Position numbers and translations under genes: made by a program. A DNA stretch of 64,000 bases from an uncultured bacterium. GTDB taxonomy: Bacteria > Actinomycetota > Coriobacteriia > Coriobacteriales > Coriobacteriaceae. A model generated the notes under the pieces. That model ran no database searches. It saw nothing but the letters and a program-made list of their open reading frames with translations, and was not told the origin of the DNA. The stretch covers positions 62,001 to 126,000 of the forward strand of contig CAJMMN010000001.1 in the NCBI GenBank assembly GCA_905214525.1, in the 5' to 3' direction. How positions within the stretch are numbered: the stretch's first letter is position 1; every line of letters begins with the position of its first letter. Positions 16,045 through 24,354 of the stretch are shown here, piece after piece.

Positions 16045-17542
16045 GATGTCCTCCTACCTGATCGTTGCGTTCGCGTGCGGTGGCGCCGGCGGTAAAGCTT
16101 AGTCCTTTGACCAGGGCGTTCTTGCCATACTTGCCTTTTACGGCCAGCACGGCGCGCGCCAGATCGCGTTCGCGCTCATCGGCCTCGACATCGCTGAACA
16201 GATCGACGGTAGCGAATTCCTCGGGCATAAGATTGCCAAAGCCCAGGTTGATGCGCTTGACCGGTCGTTTGGGGTCGACAGTCTGCGCCCAGAGCTCATC
16301 GAAATAGCTCATGATCTTCTTAAACGAATTGGTGCGCTCGGGCAGCTTTCGCGAGGCGTTGGAGTGCGCGAAGAGTGCGGCATAGCCACCGCGCGGTTTG
16401 CCGCCGTGTTCTCCCACAAAGATGCCATCGATTGCCTGCGCTTCGCGCACCAGGCGGCGCCGTTCGTCATCGCGCTGGACGGGCTTGGGCGCACGGGGCG
16501 CGAGTTCGGGGCCGGCGGTCGCAGTAGGCTCGATACTTGACGTGCTCGAGCGCAGGTGTCCGCATCCGTCTACATATTGCGCCGTGCCGCTGGCGTCGAG
16601 CCGGCGTATGTCGGCTCGCTCGCTCGCGTAGCCCACGAAGAGCGAGATGCTGTCACACACCACGTGCTTATCGACCAAGTCCAGCACGGCGTTGTCGACC
16701 ATCTCGCGCAAGACGGTGTAGGCCTGCTCGTAGGCATGGCCCTTCGAGAGCACCTGTCCTGTGGTGGTTGAGGTTGCCTGCGGGCGATACGCTTGGATAT
16801 CGGCGATGGTTGTCGGCTCGCGCCCGAAGGCGTGGTCGATGAGATATTCGGCATTGACGCCGAGTTCATCGTAAAGCAGGTTTTCGTCGAGCGCGGCTAC
16901 GCCCATCAGGTCGTAGACACCATACTTTTCGAGGCGGGCCGCCACGCCGGGACCGATGCCCCAGATATCGGTGATGGGACGATGGGGCCAGATCTCCTTG
17001 CGAAAGGTTTCGTCATCGAGTATGCCGATGCGGCTGGGTACGTGCTTGGCGGTAATATCGAGCGCTACCTTGGCCTGGAATAGGTTGGGGCCGATGCCGA
17101 CCGTCGCCGTGATGCCGGTGCGCGCGAGGACCTCGTCGCGCAGTGTGCAGGCGAACCCTTCCGCATCTGTGTGATAGAGGTTCAGATAGGGCGTCACGTC
17201 GATAAAGCACTCATCGATGGAGTAGACGTGCACGTCCTGGGGGCTGACGTATTCCAGATAGATACCGTAGATTTTCGCCGACACCTCCATGTAATGCTGC
17301 ATGCGCGGTACGGCCGTGATGTAGTCGATGCCATCGGGAATTTCGAACAGACGGCAGCGGTTGTGTATCCCGAGGTCTTTCATGGCCTGCGTGATGGCGA
17401 GGCAGATGGTCGTGCGTCCGCGCGATTCGTCGGCAACGGCCAGGCACGTGGTGAGCGGATCGAGCCCACGGTCGACGCACTCGACGCTGGCATAAAACGT
17501 CTTGAGATCGATGCAGATGTAGGTGTGCTGCTCGTGCGCCAT
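16037..17542 (-). CDS. Y-family DNA polymerase (UmuC/DinB-like)
   Basis: The 501-residue protein starts best at ATG 17542, five bases after GGGAGGG. The catalytic carboxylates are visible: D12 in CIDLKTFYASVEC and the SIDECFIDVT motif near residue 107. The helix-hairpin-helix IWGIGPGVAARLEKYGV follows near 185, and a little-finger domain completes it. Y-family polymerases copy damaged DNA at low fidelity. The extended C-terminal part (about 320-501) exceeds the DinB length of about 350-400, as in UmuC/YqjW-type proteins paired with YolD. No LexA box was identified upstream. Confidence 0.95.
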   Translation of the reverse strand: MAHEQHTYICIDLKTFYASVECVDRGLDPLTTCLAVADESRGRTTICLAITQAMKDLGIHNRCRLFEIPDGIDYITAVPRMQHYMEVSAKIYGIYLEYVSPQDVHVYSIDECFIDVTPYLNLYHTDAEGFACTLRDEVLARTGITATVGIGPNLFQAKVALDITAKHVPSRIGILDDETFRKEIWPHRPITDIWGIGPGVAARLEKYGVYDLMGVAALDENLLYDELGVNAEYLIDHAFGREPTTIADIQAYRPQATSTTTGQVLSKGHAYEQAYTVLREMVDNAVLDLVDKHVVCDSISLFVGYASERADIRRLDASGTAQYVDGCGHLRSSTSSIEPTATAGPELAPRAPKPVQRDDERRRLVREAQAIDGIFVGEHGGKPRGGYAALFAHSNASRKLPERTNSFKKIMSYFDELWAQTVDPKRPVKRINLGFGNLMPEEFATVDLFSDVEADERERDLARAVLAVKGKYGKNALVKGLSFTAGATARERNDQVGGHRA

Positions 17543-17617
17543 CCGAGCCCTCCCATCAAACACATGTTCTTATCGAATATCTGTTCGATAATACCTGCTC
17601 GATCGGACACCGTCAAA

Positions 17618-17691
17618 ACCTGCCAAAAAGGGACAGGTTTGTTTTGGTCGGTAAAACGCTTGACCTGCCAAAATAAACCAGTCCCTTTTTG
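17618..17691 (+). repeat. CCTGCC palindromic repeat, copy 1
   Basis: AAAAAGGGACAGGTTTGTTT... (17625-17652) is the imperfect inverse of the arm 17663-17690 ending ...CAGTCCCTTTTT, a stem of about 28 bp with a ten-base loop. It lies just upstream of the truncated iron-ADH-like gene. Copy 2 follows that gene in the same orientation, and a short copy is at 48684. Confidence 0.85.
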
Positions 17692-17814
17692 ATCGGTTAT
17701 GAATCGGGTTTTTAACGCAGTCCTAAAGAGCGCGAAACAGCTCGGAAAAGCTCGCTTCGTAGCATGAGCCTAACGATCGATACCACCATAAAACACGGAA
17801 GGGTTGTGGGGATA

Positions 17815-18339
17815 ATGGTCAACTATGGGTTTGGTATGCCGACGCGCTTGGTTGCGGATGGGGATGTGGCTCGCTGGTGCGGTCGATTGGTTGCCCACTA
17901 TGGCGGCACCAAGGCACTGGTCGTGCTGGGAGGCGATAAGCACACGCGTGATGATCTCGTCTCGTCGGCACTCGGCTCGCTTGACCGGGCCCTGCTCGAA
18001 CGCGTGCTCTTCCGCTGTGGCTCGGTTGGAGGCGATGGGGGAGGTGAGCTGGTCGACGAGGCCGTGGCCCTGGCGACCGACGAGGGCGTGGACTTTGTCC
18101 TGGCGATCGGTGATGCCGATACAGCCGGCTTTGCGCGCGAGCTCGCCCGCCGCATGGCGGCGCTCGATGCCGGTGAGGATGGCTTTGTCCCTTATGGATG
18201 CATTGTATCGGAGGGCAAGGTGCCCGCTACGGTGGGCGCCGGCGAGGTTCCCGTTTTTGCCATCATCGCGCCCGAACTGCTGGAGGGCATTGGGTCTCCC
18301 TTGCGCGAGCTGCTCGGTAGCGTGTGCGCCGCGGCATAA
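17815..18339 (+). CDS. Truncated iron-dependent alcohol dehydrogenase-like protein (nucleotide-binding half only)
   Basis: The product resembles only the N-terminal half of iron-containing alcohol dehydrogenases: the opening MVNYGFGMPTRLVADG, a strand KALVVLGGDKHTRDD, and EGVDFVLAIGDADTAGFARELARR where the family has the GGGS nucleotide motif. The serine and glycines of that motif are largely replaced, and the iron-binding C-terminal domain (about 200 residues with the Asp/His ligands) is missing. About 174 residues remain of a usual 380-400. An ATG at 17764 is also possible; 17815 fits the family start. It lies between two CCTGCC repeats, so it may be a decayed or repurposed fragment. Confidence 0.65.
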   Translation: MVNYGFGMPTRLVADGDVARWCGRLVAHYGGTKALVVLGGDKHTRDDLVSSALGSLDRALLERVLFRCGSVGGDGGGELVDEAVALATDEGVDFVLAIGDADTAGFARELARRMAALDAGEDGFVPYGCIVSEGKVPATVGAGEVPVFAIIAPELLEGIGSPLRELLGSVCAAA

Positions 18340-18340
18340 T

Positions 18341-18414
18341 ACCTGCCATAAAGGGATGGGTTATTTTTGGTAGGTAAAGCGTTTGACCTGCCAAAATAAA
18401 CCAGTCCCTTTTTG
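18341..18414 (+). repeat. CCTGCC palindromic repeat, copy 2
   Basis: The stem arms are at 18348-18375 and 18386-18413. The right half (GACCTGCCAAAATAAACCAG and following) is identical to copy 1 over more than 25 bases; the left half has diverged. It starts two bases after the stop of the preceding gene and may serve as its terminator. Confidence 0.85.
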
Positions 18415-18540
18415 GTCGTTCGCCGTTTAGGGGCGGATTGATAACGCTCGCTGATTGTAGTCTTGACCTGCGCTAGAATAGGGCTATCTGAATATCCGGG
18501 CGTGCATGGAGGTGTGCGCCCGTATGCTGAGGAGGACTCT

Positions 18541-20235
18541 ATGGCAACTGTTGCCGCACCTATCGACGCCACGTCGACTGCCGCTTGGAAGGCGCTCGAG
18601 GCTCATCAGGAGAAGCTCGAGGCCGAGGGTATCGACCTCAAGGCCTGGTTCGCCGCCGATCCCGAGCGCGTGAACAAGCTGAGCTTTGACGCCGGTGACC
18701 TGCACTTCGACCTGTCCAAGAACCTGGTGACCGATGAGACCGTCAAGCTGCTGTGCGATCTTGCCCGCGAGGTGAAGCTCGAGGAGCGCCGCGACGCCAT
18801 GTTCTCCGGCGAGCACATCAACACCACCGAGGACCGCGCCGTCCTGCACACCGCGCTGCGCCGCCCGGCAACCGAGAAGGGCCAGCTCATCGTCGACGGC
18901 CAGGATGTCGTCGCCGACGTGCACGAGGTCCTCGACCGCATGTATGCCTTCGCCGAGCGCGTGCGCTCCGGTGAGTGGAAGGGCGTTACCGGCAAAAAGA
19001 TCGAGCACCTGGTGTCCATCGGCATCGGCGGCTCCGACCTGGGCCCGGTCATGGCTTACGAGGCCCTGCGTCCCTATGCCGACGCCGGTATCGACTGCCG
19101 CTACATCTCCAACATCGACCCCAACGATCAGGCCGAGAAGCTCAAGGGCCTCGATCCCGAGACCACGCTCGTGATCATCGTCTCCAAGACCTTCACCACG
19201 CTCGAGACCCTCACCAACGCCCGCGAGGTCAAGACCTGGATGCTCGAGCAGCTCAAGGCTCAGGGCGCCATCGACGGCTCCGATGAGCAGAACGCCGAGG
19301 CCGTGGCCAAGCACTTCGTCGCCGTTTCCACCGCACTCGAGAAGGTCGAGGCCTTCGGCATCGACCCGGCCAACGCCTTCGGTTTCTGGAACTGGGTCGG
19401 CGGCCGCTACTCCGTCGACTCCGCCGTGGGCCTGTCGCTGATCGTCGTGCTCGGCCCCGAGCGCTTCCAGCAGTTCCTCGAGGGCTTCCACGCCATCGAC
19501 GAGTATTTCTGCAACACCCCGCTCGAGAACAACGCCGTCGCGCTGATGGGCCTGCTCAACGTCTGGTACGTCAACTTCTTCGGTTCCAAGAGCCACGCCG
19601 TGCTGCCGTACTGCCAGTACCTGCATCGTTTCCCGGCTTACCTGCAGCAGCTCACCATGGAGTCCAACGGCAAGCATGTCCGCTGGGACGGCAGCGCCGT
19701 GGCCTCCGACACCGGTGAGATCTTCTGGGGCGAGCCCGGCACCAACGGCCAGCATGCCTTCTACCAGCTGCTGCACCAGGGCACCGTGGTGGTCCCGGCC
19801 GATTTCATTGCCTTCGCCAATACCGCCAACCCTGCGACCGATGGCGGTCAGGACGTGCACGAGCTGTTCCTGGGCAACTTCCTGGCCCAGACCAAGGCGC
19901 TCGCCTTTGGCAAGACGGCCGATGAGGTTCGTGCCGAGGGCACGCCCGAGCAGATCGTCCCGGCCCGCTGCTTTGAGGGCAACCGTCCGACGACCTCGAT
20001 TTTCGGTGACACGTTGACCCCGTTCGCACTCGGCGAGCTCATCGCTCTGTACGAGCACATCACGTTTGTTGAGGGCACGGTCTGGGGCATCGACTCCTAC
20101 GATCAGTGGGGCGTTGAGCTGGGCAAGCAGCTTGCCAAGCAGATCACTCCTGCCTTCCACGACGACGCCGCCAAGGCCGAGCAGGACGCTTCGACCCAGG
20201 CGCTCATCGAGTTCTATCGCGCTCATCGCAAGTAG
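18541..20235 (+). CDS. pgi: Glucose-6-phosphate isomerase
   Basis: This protein of about 564 residues interconverts glucose 6-phosphate and fructose 6-phosphate in glycolysis. Family motifs include IGIGGSDLGPVMAYEAL near residue 160, VSKTFTTLETLTNA, the PGI signature GFWNWVGGRYSVDSAVGLS near 282, and VHELFLGNFLAQTKAL near 440. GAGGAGG lies five bases before ATG 18541. Its extreme codon bias toward GC third positions suggests high expression. It is a single-gene unit with a strong hairpin after it. Confidence 0.97.
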   Translation: MATVAAPIDATSTAAWKALEAHQEKLEAEGIDLKAWFAADPERVNKLSFDAGDLHFDLSKNLVTDETVKLLCDLAREVKLEERRDAMFSGEHINTTEDRAVLHTALRRPATEKGQLIVDGQDVVADVHEVLDRMYAFAERVRSGEWKGVTGKKIEHLVSIGIGGSDLGPVMAYEALRPYADAGIDCRYISNIDPNDQAEKLKGLDPETTLVIIVSKTFTTLETLTNAREVKTWMLEQLKAQGAIDGSDEQNAEAVAKHFVAVSTALEKVEAFGIDPANAFGFWNWVGGRYSVDSAVGLSLIVVLGPERFQQFLEGFHAIDEYFCNTPLENNAVALMGLLNVWYVNFFGSKSHAVLPYCQYLHRFPAYLQQLTMESNGKHVRWDGSAVASDTGEIFWGEPGTNGQHAFYQLLHQGTVVVPADFIAFANTANPATDGGQDVHELFLGNFLAQTKALAFGKTADEVRAEGTPEQIVPARCFEGNRPTTSIFGDTLTPFALGELIALYEHITFVEGTVWGIDSYDQWGVELGKQLAKQITPAFHDDAAKAEQDASTQALIEFYRAHRK

Positions 20236-20264
20236 TCTTTACGGCTGAGTTGGCTTATGGCTGA

Positions 20265-20298
20265 AAGGGGCCCGTATCCGTTGGGATACGGGCCCCTT
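20265..20298 (+). terminator. Terminator of pgi
   Basis: AAGGGGCCCGTATCC pairs perfectly with GGATACGGGCCCCTT around a four-base loop; the T-stretch that follows is weak (GCTATTT). Confidence 0.8.
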
Positions 20299-20471
20299 GC
20301 TATTTGGATAGGATGGAATGTATCGGGAGGCGCCTCGACGGGCATCGCAATCGTCGAAGGCGCGCCGTTCATGTTTGGGACAATATGACATTTTTCCCGT
20401 TGCAAACAGCGCCGCCGTGGGTGTTCTGTATGATGGCTCAGACAAGGTTGTTCAATGACAGGGAGGCATAT

Positions 20472-21314
20472 ATGGCAATCAAAGCCATCGCAATGGATAT
20501 CGACGGTACGCTCACCAACGACCAAAAGGTCATCAGCCCGCGTACGCGCGAGAAGCTGCTCGCGACGCAGGAGTCGGGCATTAAGCTCATCTTGGCTTCG
20601 GGCCGTCCCGCATGGGGGTTGCACGCCTTGGCGCAGGAGCTCGACCTTCAAAACCATGACGGTCTGCTAGTTGCCTTTAATGGCGCGCATGTGGTCGACG
20701 CTCAGACCGATGAGGTCCTTTTTGACCAGGCCATGCCGGCTGACGAGCTGCACCGTCTGATTGATCATCTGCGCAATTTCGACGTGATCCCTATGATTTC
20801 GCTCGGTCGCGATTTGCACGTCGAGGACTCGTACCATTGCATGATCACGCTGCCTGACGGCTCGCAGAAAAACATCGTCAAATACGAGCGCGATGCCTGC
20901 GACCTTAAGATCCGCGAGGTCGAGAGCTTGCATGAGGTCGTGGACACTTATCCCGTAGACAAGCTGCTGACGGCAGGCAACCCGGCCTACCTGCAAGCGC
21001 ATTACGAGGAGATGTATGCGCCCTTTAAGCAGACGCTTTCGGGCATGTTTACGGCCGACTGGTACTTTGAGTACACGGCGCCCGGTATCGACAAGGCCCG
21101 TGCGCTTGAGGGTGCCCTGCTCAAGCTCGGCATCGATGCCAGCGAGGTCGTCTCGTTTGGCGACGGCCAGAACGACAAGTCCATGATTGAGTGGGCCGGC
21201 ACCGGTGTTGCCATGGGCAACGCCGTCGATGAGGTTAAGGCAGTTGCCCAGATGGTAACCGCCAATAACAACGAAGACGGTATTGCAGTGGCGCTGGATA
21301 AGCTGCTGGGTTAG
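20472..21314 (+). CDS. Cof-type HAD phosphatase
   Basis: This 280-residue protein starts at ATG 20472 behind GGGAGG. HAD motif I is AIAMDIDGTLTND (nucleophile Asp), motif II lies in LILASGRP, and motif IV is VSFGDGQNDKSMIEWAG. The large inserted cap and the length place it in the Cof/YbiV (IIB) subfamily, which removes phosphate from sugar phosphates or cofactors such as pyridoxal or flavin phosphates. It follows pgi but has its own upstream region and ends in a terminator at 21338. Confidence 0.92.
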   Translation: MAIKAIAMDIDGTLTNDQKVISPRTREKLLATQESGIKLILASGRPAWGLHALAQELDLQNHDGLLVAFNGAHVVDAQTDEVLFDQAMPADELHRLIDHLRNFDVIPMISLGRDLHVEDSYHCMITLPDGSQKNIVKYERDACDLKIREVESLHEVVDTYPVDKLLTAGNPAYLQAHYEEMYAPFKQTLSGMFTADWYFEYTAPGIDKARALEGALLKLGIDASEVVSFGDGQNDKSMIEWAGTGVAMGNAVDEVKAVAQMVTANNNEDGIAVALDKLLG

Positions 21315-21337
21315 AATCGCCGATTAATGCATGGTTT

Positions 21338-21363
21338 GGGCGCCTGCTTGCGGGCGCCCTTTT
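21338..21363 (+). terminator. Terminator between the two HAD genes
   Basis: GGGCGCC (21338-21344) pairs with GGCGCCC (21353-21359) and is followed by TTTT. Confidence 0.75.
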
Positions 21364-21378
21364 GTTAGGGAGGGTGCC

Positions 21379-22038
21379 GTGTCCGCATTTCCGTTCGACG
21401 CCGTTATCTTTGACATGGACGGTGTCATTGTCGATACCGAGTATTACTACCTGGGCGAGACTGCCGCGTTTGCCAAGGAGCTTGGGCTTAACCTGACTCA
21501 AGAGGAGTTGAATGGGCAAGTCGGTACCTCGCATCAGTTCTTCCTGCATATGCTGGTCGATTGGTTTGAGCGCGCCGGTAAGGGGCATTTCACTGGCGAG
21601 GAAGCGTTGGCCCGTTGGGACGAGTGGGCGCATAAGCGTCCGCGCGACTATCAGGCTTTGATTAACCCAGGCGCCGTGGATACGATTCGAGAGCTGCCGC
21701 GCCGTGGCGTTCGCGTGGCGCTTGCCAGCTCGTCTCCCATGGATAGCATCGAGGAAGTGCTCAACGCGTGCGGGCTGTCGGATGCCTTTGAGTATGTGGT
21801 GAGCGGCGAGCAGTTTAAGGAGAGTAAGCCCGAGCCCGACATCTACCTGCATGCGCTGGACCTGCTGGGGCTGCCCGCGAATCGCTGCTGCTGCGTTGAG
21901 GATTCGGTGCCTGGCATCACTGCCGGCAAGCGAGCCGGCCTGACAGTCATTGCCAAGCGCGAGGAGCGCTTTGGCTTTAGCCAGGATGCCGCGGACAAGA
22001 TTATCGACCAGCTGCCCGAGCTGCTTGAGCTTTCTTAG
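21379..22038 (+). CDS. HAD hydrolase, beta-phosphoglucomutase/phosphatase-like
   Basis: This 219-residue protein starts at GTG 21379, four bases after GGGAGGG. Motif I is VIFDMDGVIVDTE with the DxD nucleophile pair, motif II is ALASSSP, motif III lies in SKPEPDIYLHA, and motif IV is CCCVEDSVPGITAGKRAG. The helical cap (type I) and the length fit beta-phosphoglucomutases and related sugar-phosphate phosphatases. It is separated from the Cof gene by a terminator but lies in the same direction. Confidence 0.92.
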   Translation: MSAFPFDAVIFDMDGVIVDTEYYYLGETAAFAKELGLNLTQEELNGQVGTSHQFFLHMLVDWFERAGKGHFTGEEALARWDEWAHKRPRDYQALINPGAVDTIRELPRRGVRVALASSSPMDSIEEVLNACGLSDAFEYVVSGEQFKESKPEPDIYLHALDLLGLPANRCCCVEDSVPGITAGKRAGLTVIAKREERFGFSQDAADKIIDQLPELLELS

Positions 22039-22069
22039 GGGGTCTGTTGGAGGCTCTTTAGGGGTTCGT

Positions 22070-22295
22070 GGACAAAAAATGCCAAATATGAGTACTGTCA
22101 CTAATTTAGTAACAGGGAAATTATGCTTTTAAGGCCCTGGTTGAGCGCCTGGGGGCGATTAAAACCTGGTAAATATGGCTTTACTCATGTTAAAGCGCCT
22201 TGATAATGAACATCTGTACATTATCGAGGTGTTATTTTGTCGCAAAATAATGTGACTAGGTTTGCAACAGTACTCATATTTGACATTTTTTGCCC
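22070..22295. repeat. AT-rich element with long terminal inverted repeats and internal hairpins
   Basis: The left end (22070-22098, ...AAATATGAGTACTGT) and right end (22267-22295, ACAGTACTCATATTT...) are inverted copies over about 29 bases with about two mismatches. Inside are four small hairpins: CAGGG/CCCTG (22113/22135), GCTTTA/TAAAGC (22178/22191), GATAATG/CATTATC (22202/22219) and TTATTTTG/CAAAATAA (22232/22243). There is no coding frame. It fills the gap between two convergent genes and is far richer in A and T than its surroundings. Confidence 0.75.
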
Positions 22296-22302
22296 ACCGG
22301 GG

Positions 22303-23085
22303 TCAGCGGAAGTCAAAAATGGAGCGCGAATTTCCCAAAGCGATCGATTCGGCGCTCTCCGCGGCGCAGTTTTTAAGTTCGGAGAGGTGTCGGGAGACGC
22401 TTTTTAGCGATGTGATGAGCTGCTGTGCGCTTGTATCCGCTTGCGGCTCGGTTGGAGCGTCGGTTTCGAGCAACAGACGGTCGAGTGGAATCTGTCGGGT
22501 GTATTCGCGACCGCGCTTGGTGGCGAGCATCCGCTCATTTACGGAAAAATAGCAGCCTGCATTACGCGCGCGGACGAGTTCGTCCGAAGTGCCGCTAAAC
22601 CAGTGGAAGATGATAAAGGGGGAGTCGGGATTTGGGATGAGTAGTCCATGCGATTCGAGGACGTCCAGTACGGTTCCTGCCGAATGAATGGCGTGAATTG
22701 ATATCACGCGCCCGGTAAGAGGATGTTGCGCGAGAGCCTCGCAGAGCCGGTCAAGTGCCTGTGTTTGCAGCGGCTCGCTTCCGGCAAAGCGCGCGGAAAA
22801 GTCGAGTCCCACCTCGCCGATGTAGCGCTCTTGGGCTACAACTTCGCAAAGCAGATTGATTTCGGCAGGACCGCAGCGGCCGTCGGCAAGCCACCAGGGG
22901 TGAAGCCCAATGCCGGCGATGATGCCTGGTTGGCGATGGGCGCGCTCGTTTGCGGCCGAAAAGTCACGTGGATCGACGCCGCAATCAAATAGGCCCAAGC
23001 CCAGTGCCGTCGCCTCATCGGCAACGGTATCCGGGCAGGCCATCAAATCAAGATGACAGTGTGCATCAAACAACTGCGGCTCCAT
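22303..23085 (-). CDS. tatD: TatD-family deoxyribonuclease / metal hydrolase
   Basis: This 260-residue protein has the TatD ligands in order: LFDAHCHLDL, GIGLHPWW, GEVGLDFS, ISIHAIHS, IFHWFSGT and LLLETDAPTEP. TatD enzymes are Mg-dependent 3'-5' exonucleases linked to DNA repair or turnover. The start at ATG 23085 follows AGGG; upstream in-frame ATGs lack a site. It lies 13 bases downstream of tcdA in the same direction, so the two are probably one operon. Between residues the ligand set appears complete. Confidence 0.92.
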   Translation of the reverse strand: MEPQLFDAHCHLDLMACPDTVADEATALGLGLFDCGVDPRDFSAANERAHRQPGIIAGIGLHPWWLADGRCGPAEINLLCEVVAQERYIGEVGLDFSARFAGSEPLQTQALDRLCEALAQHPLTGRVISIHAIHSAGTVLDVLESHGLLIPNPDSPFIIFHWFSGTSDELVRARNAGCYFSVNERMLATKRGREYTRQIPLDRLLLETDAPTEPQADTSAQQLITSLKSVSRHLSELKNCAAESAESIALGNSRSIFDFR

Positions 23086-23098
23086 CGTGGCATCCCTG

Positions 23099-23896
23099 CT
23101 AGTCCAAGCGCTGGCCGTCGGAGCGCACGCGCTCGGTACCGCGCCCGCTGATCTGGCGGATAACCTCGCCGGCAATCATCTGGCCCATGATGGGCGGCAT
23201 AAAGCTCGCGGTTCCCAGTTCGGTACGTTCGTGGATGTTGGAAGGATCGCGGGGCTGTGTCTTAACCGATTCCTCGCAGCTAAACAGTACGTGTAGGCTC
23301 TTGATGCCGCGCTTCTTACATTCTTTGCGCATAATGCGGCTCATGGGGTCACGTACCGTATCGAAGATGTCGGCAAAGCGGAGGCACTCGGGATGGAGTT
23401 TGTTGGCCCCGCCCATGGAGCTAACCAAACGGATGTCATGGTCCTGAGCATATTTGGCAATGGCGAGCTTGGCCGAAATGGTGTCGATGGCGTCGATGAC
23501 GTAGTCGAGTTTACCGTTCGTTTGCTCCAAAACGCGTGCGAAAAATTCGTCGATATTGTCGCTCAACAGGTATTCGGTGCGCTTGATGACGGTGACGGCA
23601 GGGTTGATATCGTTGATCATGGCTTCCATTACGTCCACCTTGCGCTTGCCGATGGTGCTATGAAAGGCGATGGCCTGGCGGTTGATGTTGCTGGGCGCGA
23701 TGATGTCCTTGTCCAGGATCACAAAATGACCGATGCCGCCGCGGGCGAGCGCTTCGCAGCAGTTGGATCCCACGCCGCCACAGCCCAGCACCAGCACCGT
23801 GGCGTTGGCAAGTTTATCGAGCGCCTCACGGCCCATGATGATCTCGAGCTTGGTGTCGCGTGTCTCGACGGGAGCTGCGGCTGCGGTTTCGGTCAT
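23099..23896 (-). CDS. tcdA: tRNA threonylcarbamoyladenosine dehydratase (TcdA/CsdL)
   Basis: This 265-residue E1-like enzyme has the nucleotide-binding motif VLVLGCGGVGSNCCEALARGGIG, LDKDIIAPSNINRQ, and DYVIDAIDTISAKLAI, as in ThiF/MoeB proteins, with the TcdA-specific SMGGANKLHPECLRFADIFDT and SCEESVKTQPRD. It converts t6A37 in tRNA to its cyclic form using ATP, which improves decoding of ANN codons. ATG 23896 follows GGAGGACATCT. It is the first gene of the tcdA-tatD unit. Confidence 0.93.
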   Translation of the reverse strand: MTETAAAAPVETRDTKLEIIMGREALDKLANATVLVLGCGGVGSNCCEALARGGIGHFVILDKDIIAPSNINRQAIAFHSTIGKRKVDVMEAMINDINPAVTVIKRTEYLLSDNIDEFFARVLEQTNGKLDYVIDAIDTISAKLAIAKYAQDHDIRLVSSMGGANKLHPECLRFADIFDTVRDPMSRIMRKECKKRGIKSLHVLFSCEESVKTQPRDPSNIHERTELGTASFMPPIMGQMIAGEVIRQISGRGTERVRSDGQRLD

Positions 23897-24003
23897 AGAT
23901 GTCCTCCGATGGGGAAGCGGATCGTGTTTTAGCTATCGCCATTATAGGTAATCGCCCATAGGTTGCGATGGCGCTTACTTTGATGTGGTTTGAAGCATTT
24001 CGA

Positions 24004-24041
24004 TTAGATAGTTAGACAAACATCTAAATATCGAGTATAGT
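24004..24041 (+). promoter_or_regulatory. Promoter with overlapping dyad, likely autoregulated by the ArsR-family repressor
   Basis: TTAGAT (24004-24009) and ATCTAA (24022-24027) form a dyad that surrounds a TTAGAC -35 box (24012-24017). TATAGT (24036-24041) is the -10 box after an 18-base spacer. The overlap suggests repression by the downstream ArsR-family protein. Confidence 0.55.
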
Positions 24042-24075
24042 GTGCGCGTCATGAGAGATGATGAGAGGAGGTCTT

Positions 24076-24354
24076 ATGCCGGGAGAGGGTTTTAAGGCGC
24101 TTGCCGATCCAACGCGACGGCGCATTTTGGAGTTGCTGCGCGAGGGCAATTGCACGGCGGGGGAGCTTGCCGAGCATTTCGATATCAGTAAGCCGTCGCT
24201 AAGCCATCACTTGGCGACGCTCAAAAATGCCGGGTTGGTGACCGACGAGCGCCATGGCCAAAACATCGTATACAGCTTAAACACCACCGTCATGCAGGAT
24301 TTAATTGGCTGGTTTATGGGCTTTACAAACACTGAAGGTGATAAGGATGAATAA
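24076..24354 (+). CDS. ArsR-family repressor (SdpR-like)
   Basis: This 92-residue winged-helix protein starts at ATG 24076, four bases after GAGAGGAGG. The sequence FKALADPTRRRILELLREGNCTAGELAEHFDISKPSLSHHLATLKNAGLV is the typical ArsR DNA-binding domain. It lacks the metal-binding ELCV-type cysteine motif of ArsR/SmtB sensors, as SdpR-type repressors do. It overlaps the following SdpI-like gene by eight bases, the same arrangement as sdpR-sdpI in Bacillus. Confidence 0.93.
   Translation: MPGEGFKALADPTRRRILELLREGNCTAGELAEHFDISKPSLSHHLATLKNAGLVTDERHGQNIVYSLNTTVMQDLIGWFMGFTNTEGDKDE

Noticed and set aside
18484..20226. Very long open frames opposite real genes, for example antisense to metY, pgi, nadE, lactate dehydrogenase, the ATP-grasp ligase and the dipeptidase
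   Set aside because: High GC makes stop codons rare on the other strand. These frames lack ribosome binding sites and family motifs, and the sense genes have clear domains.
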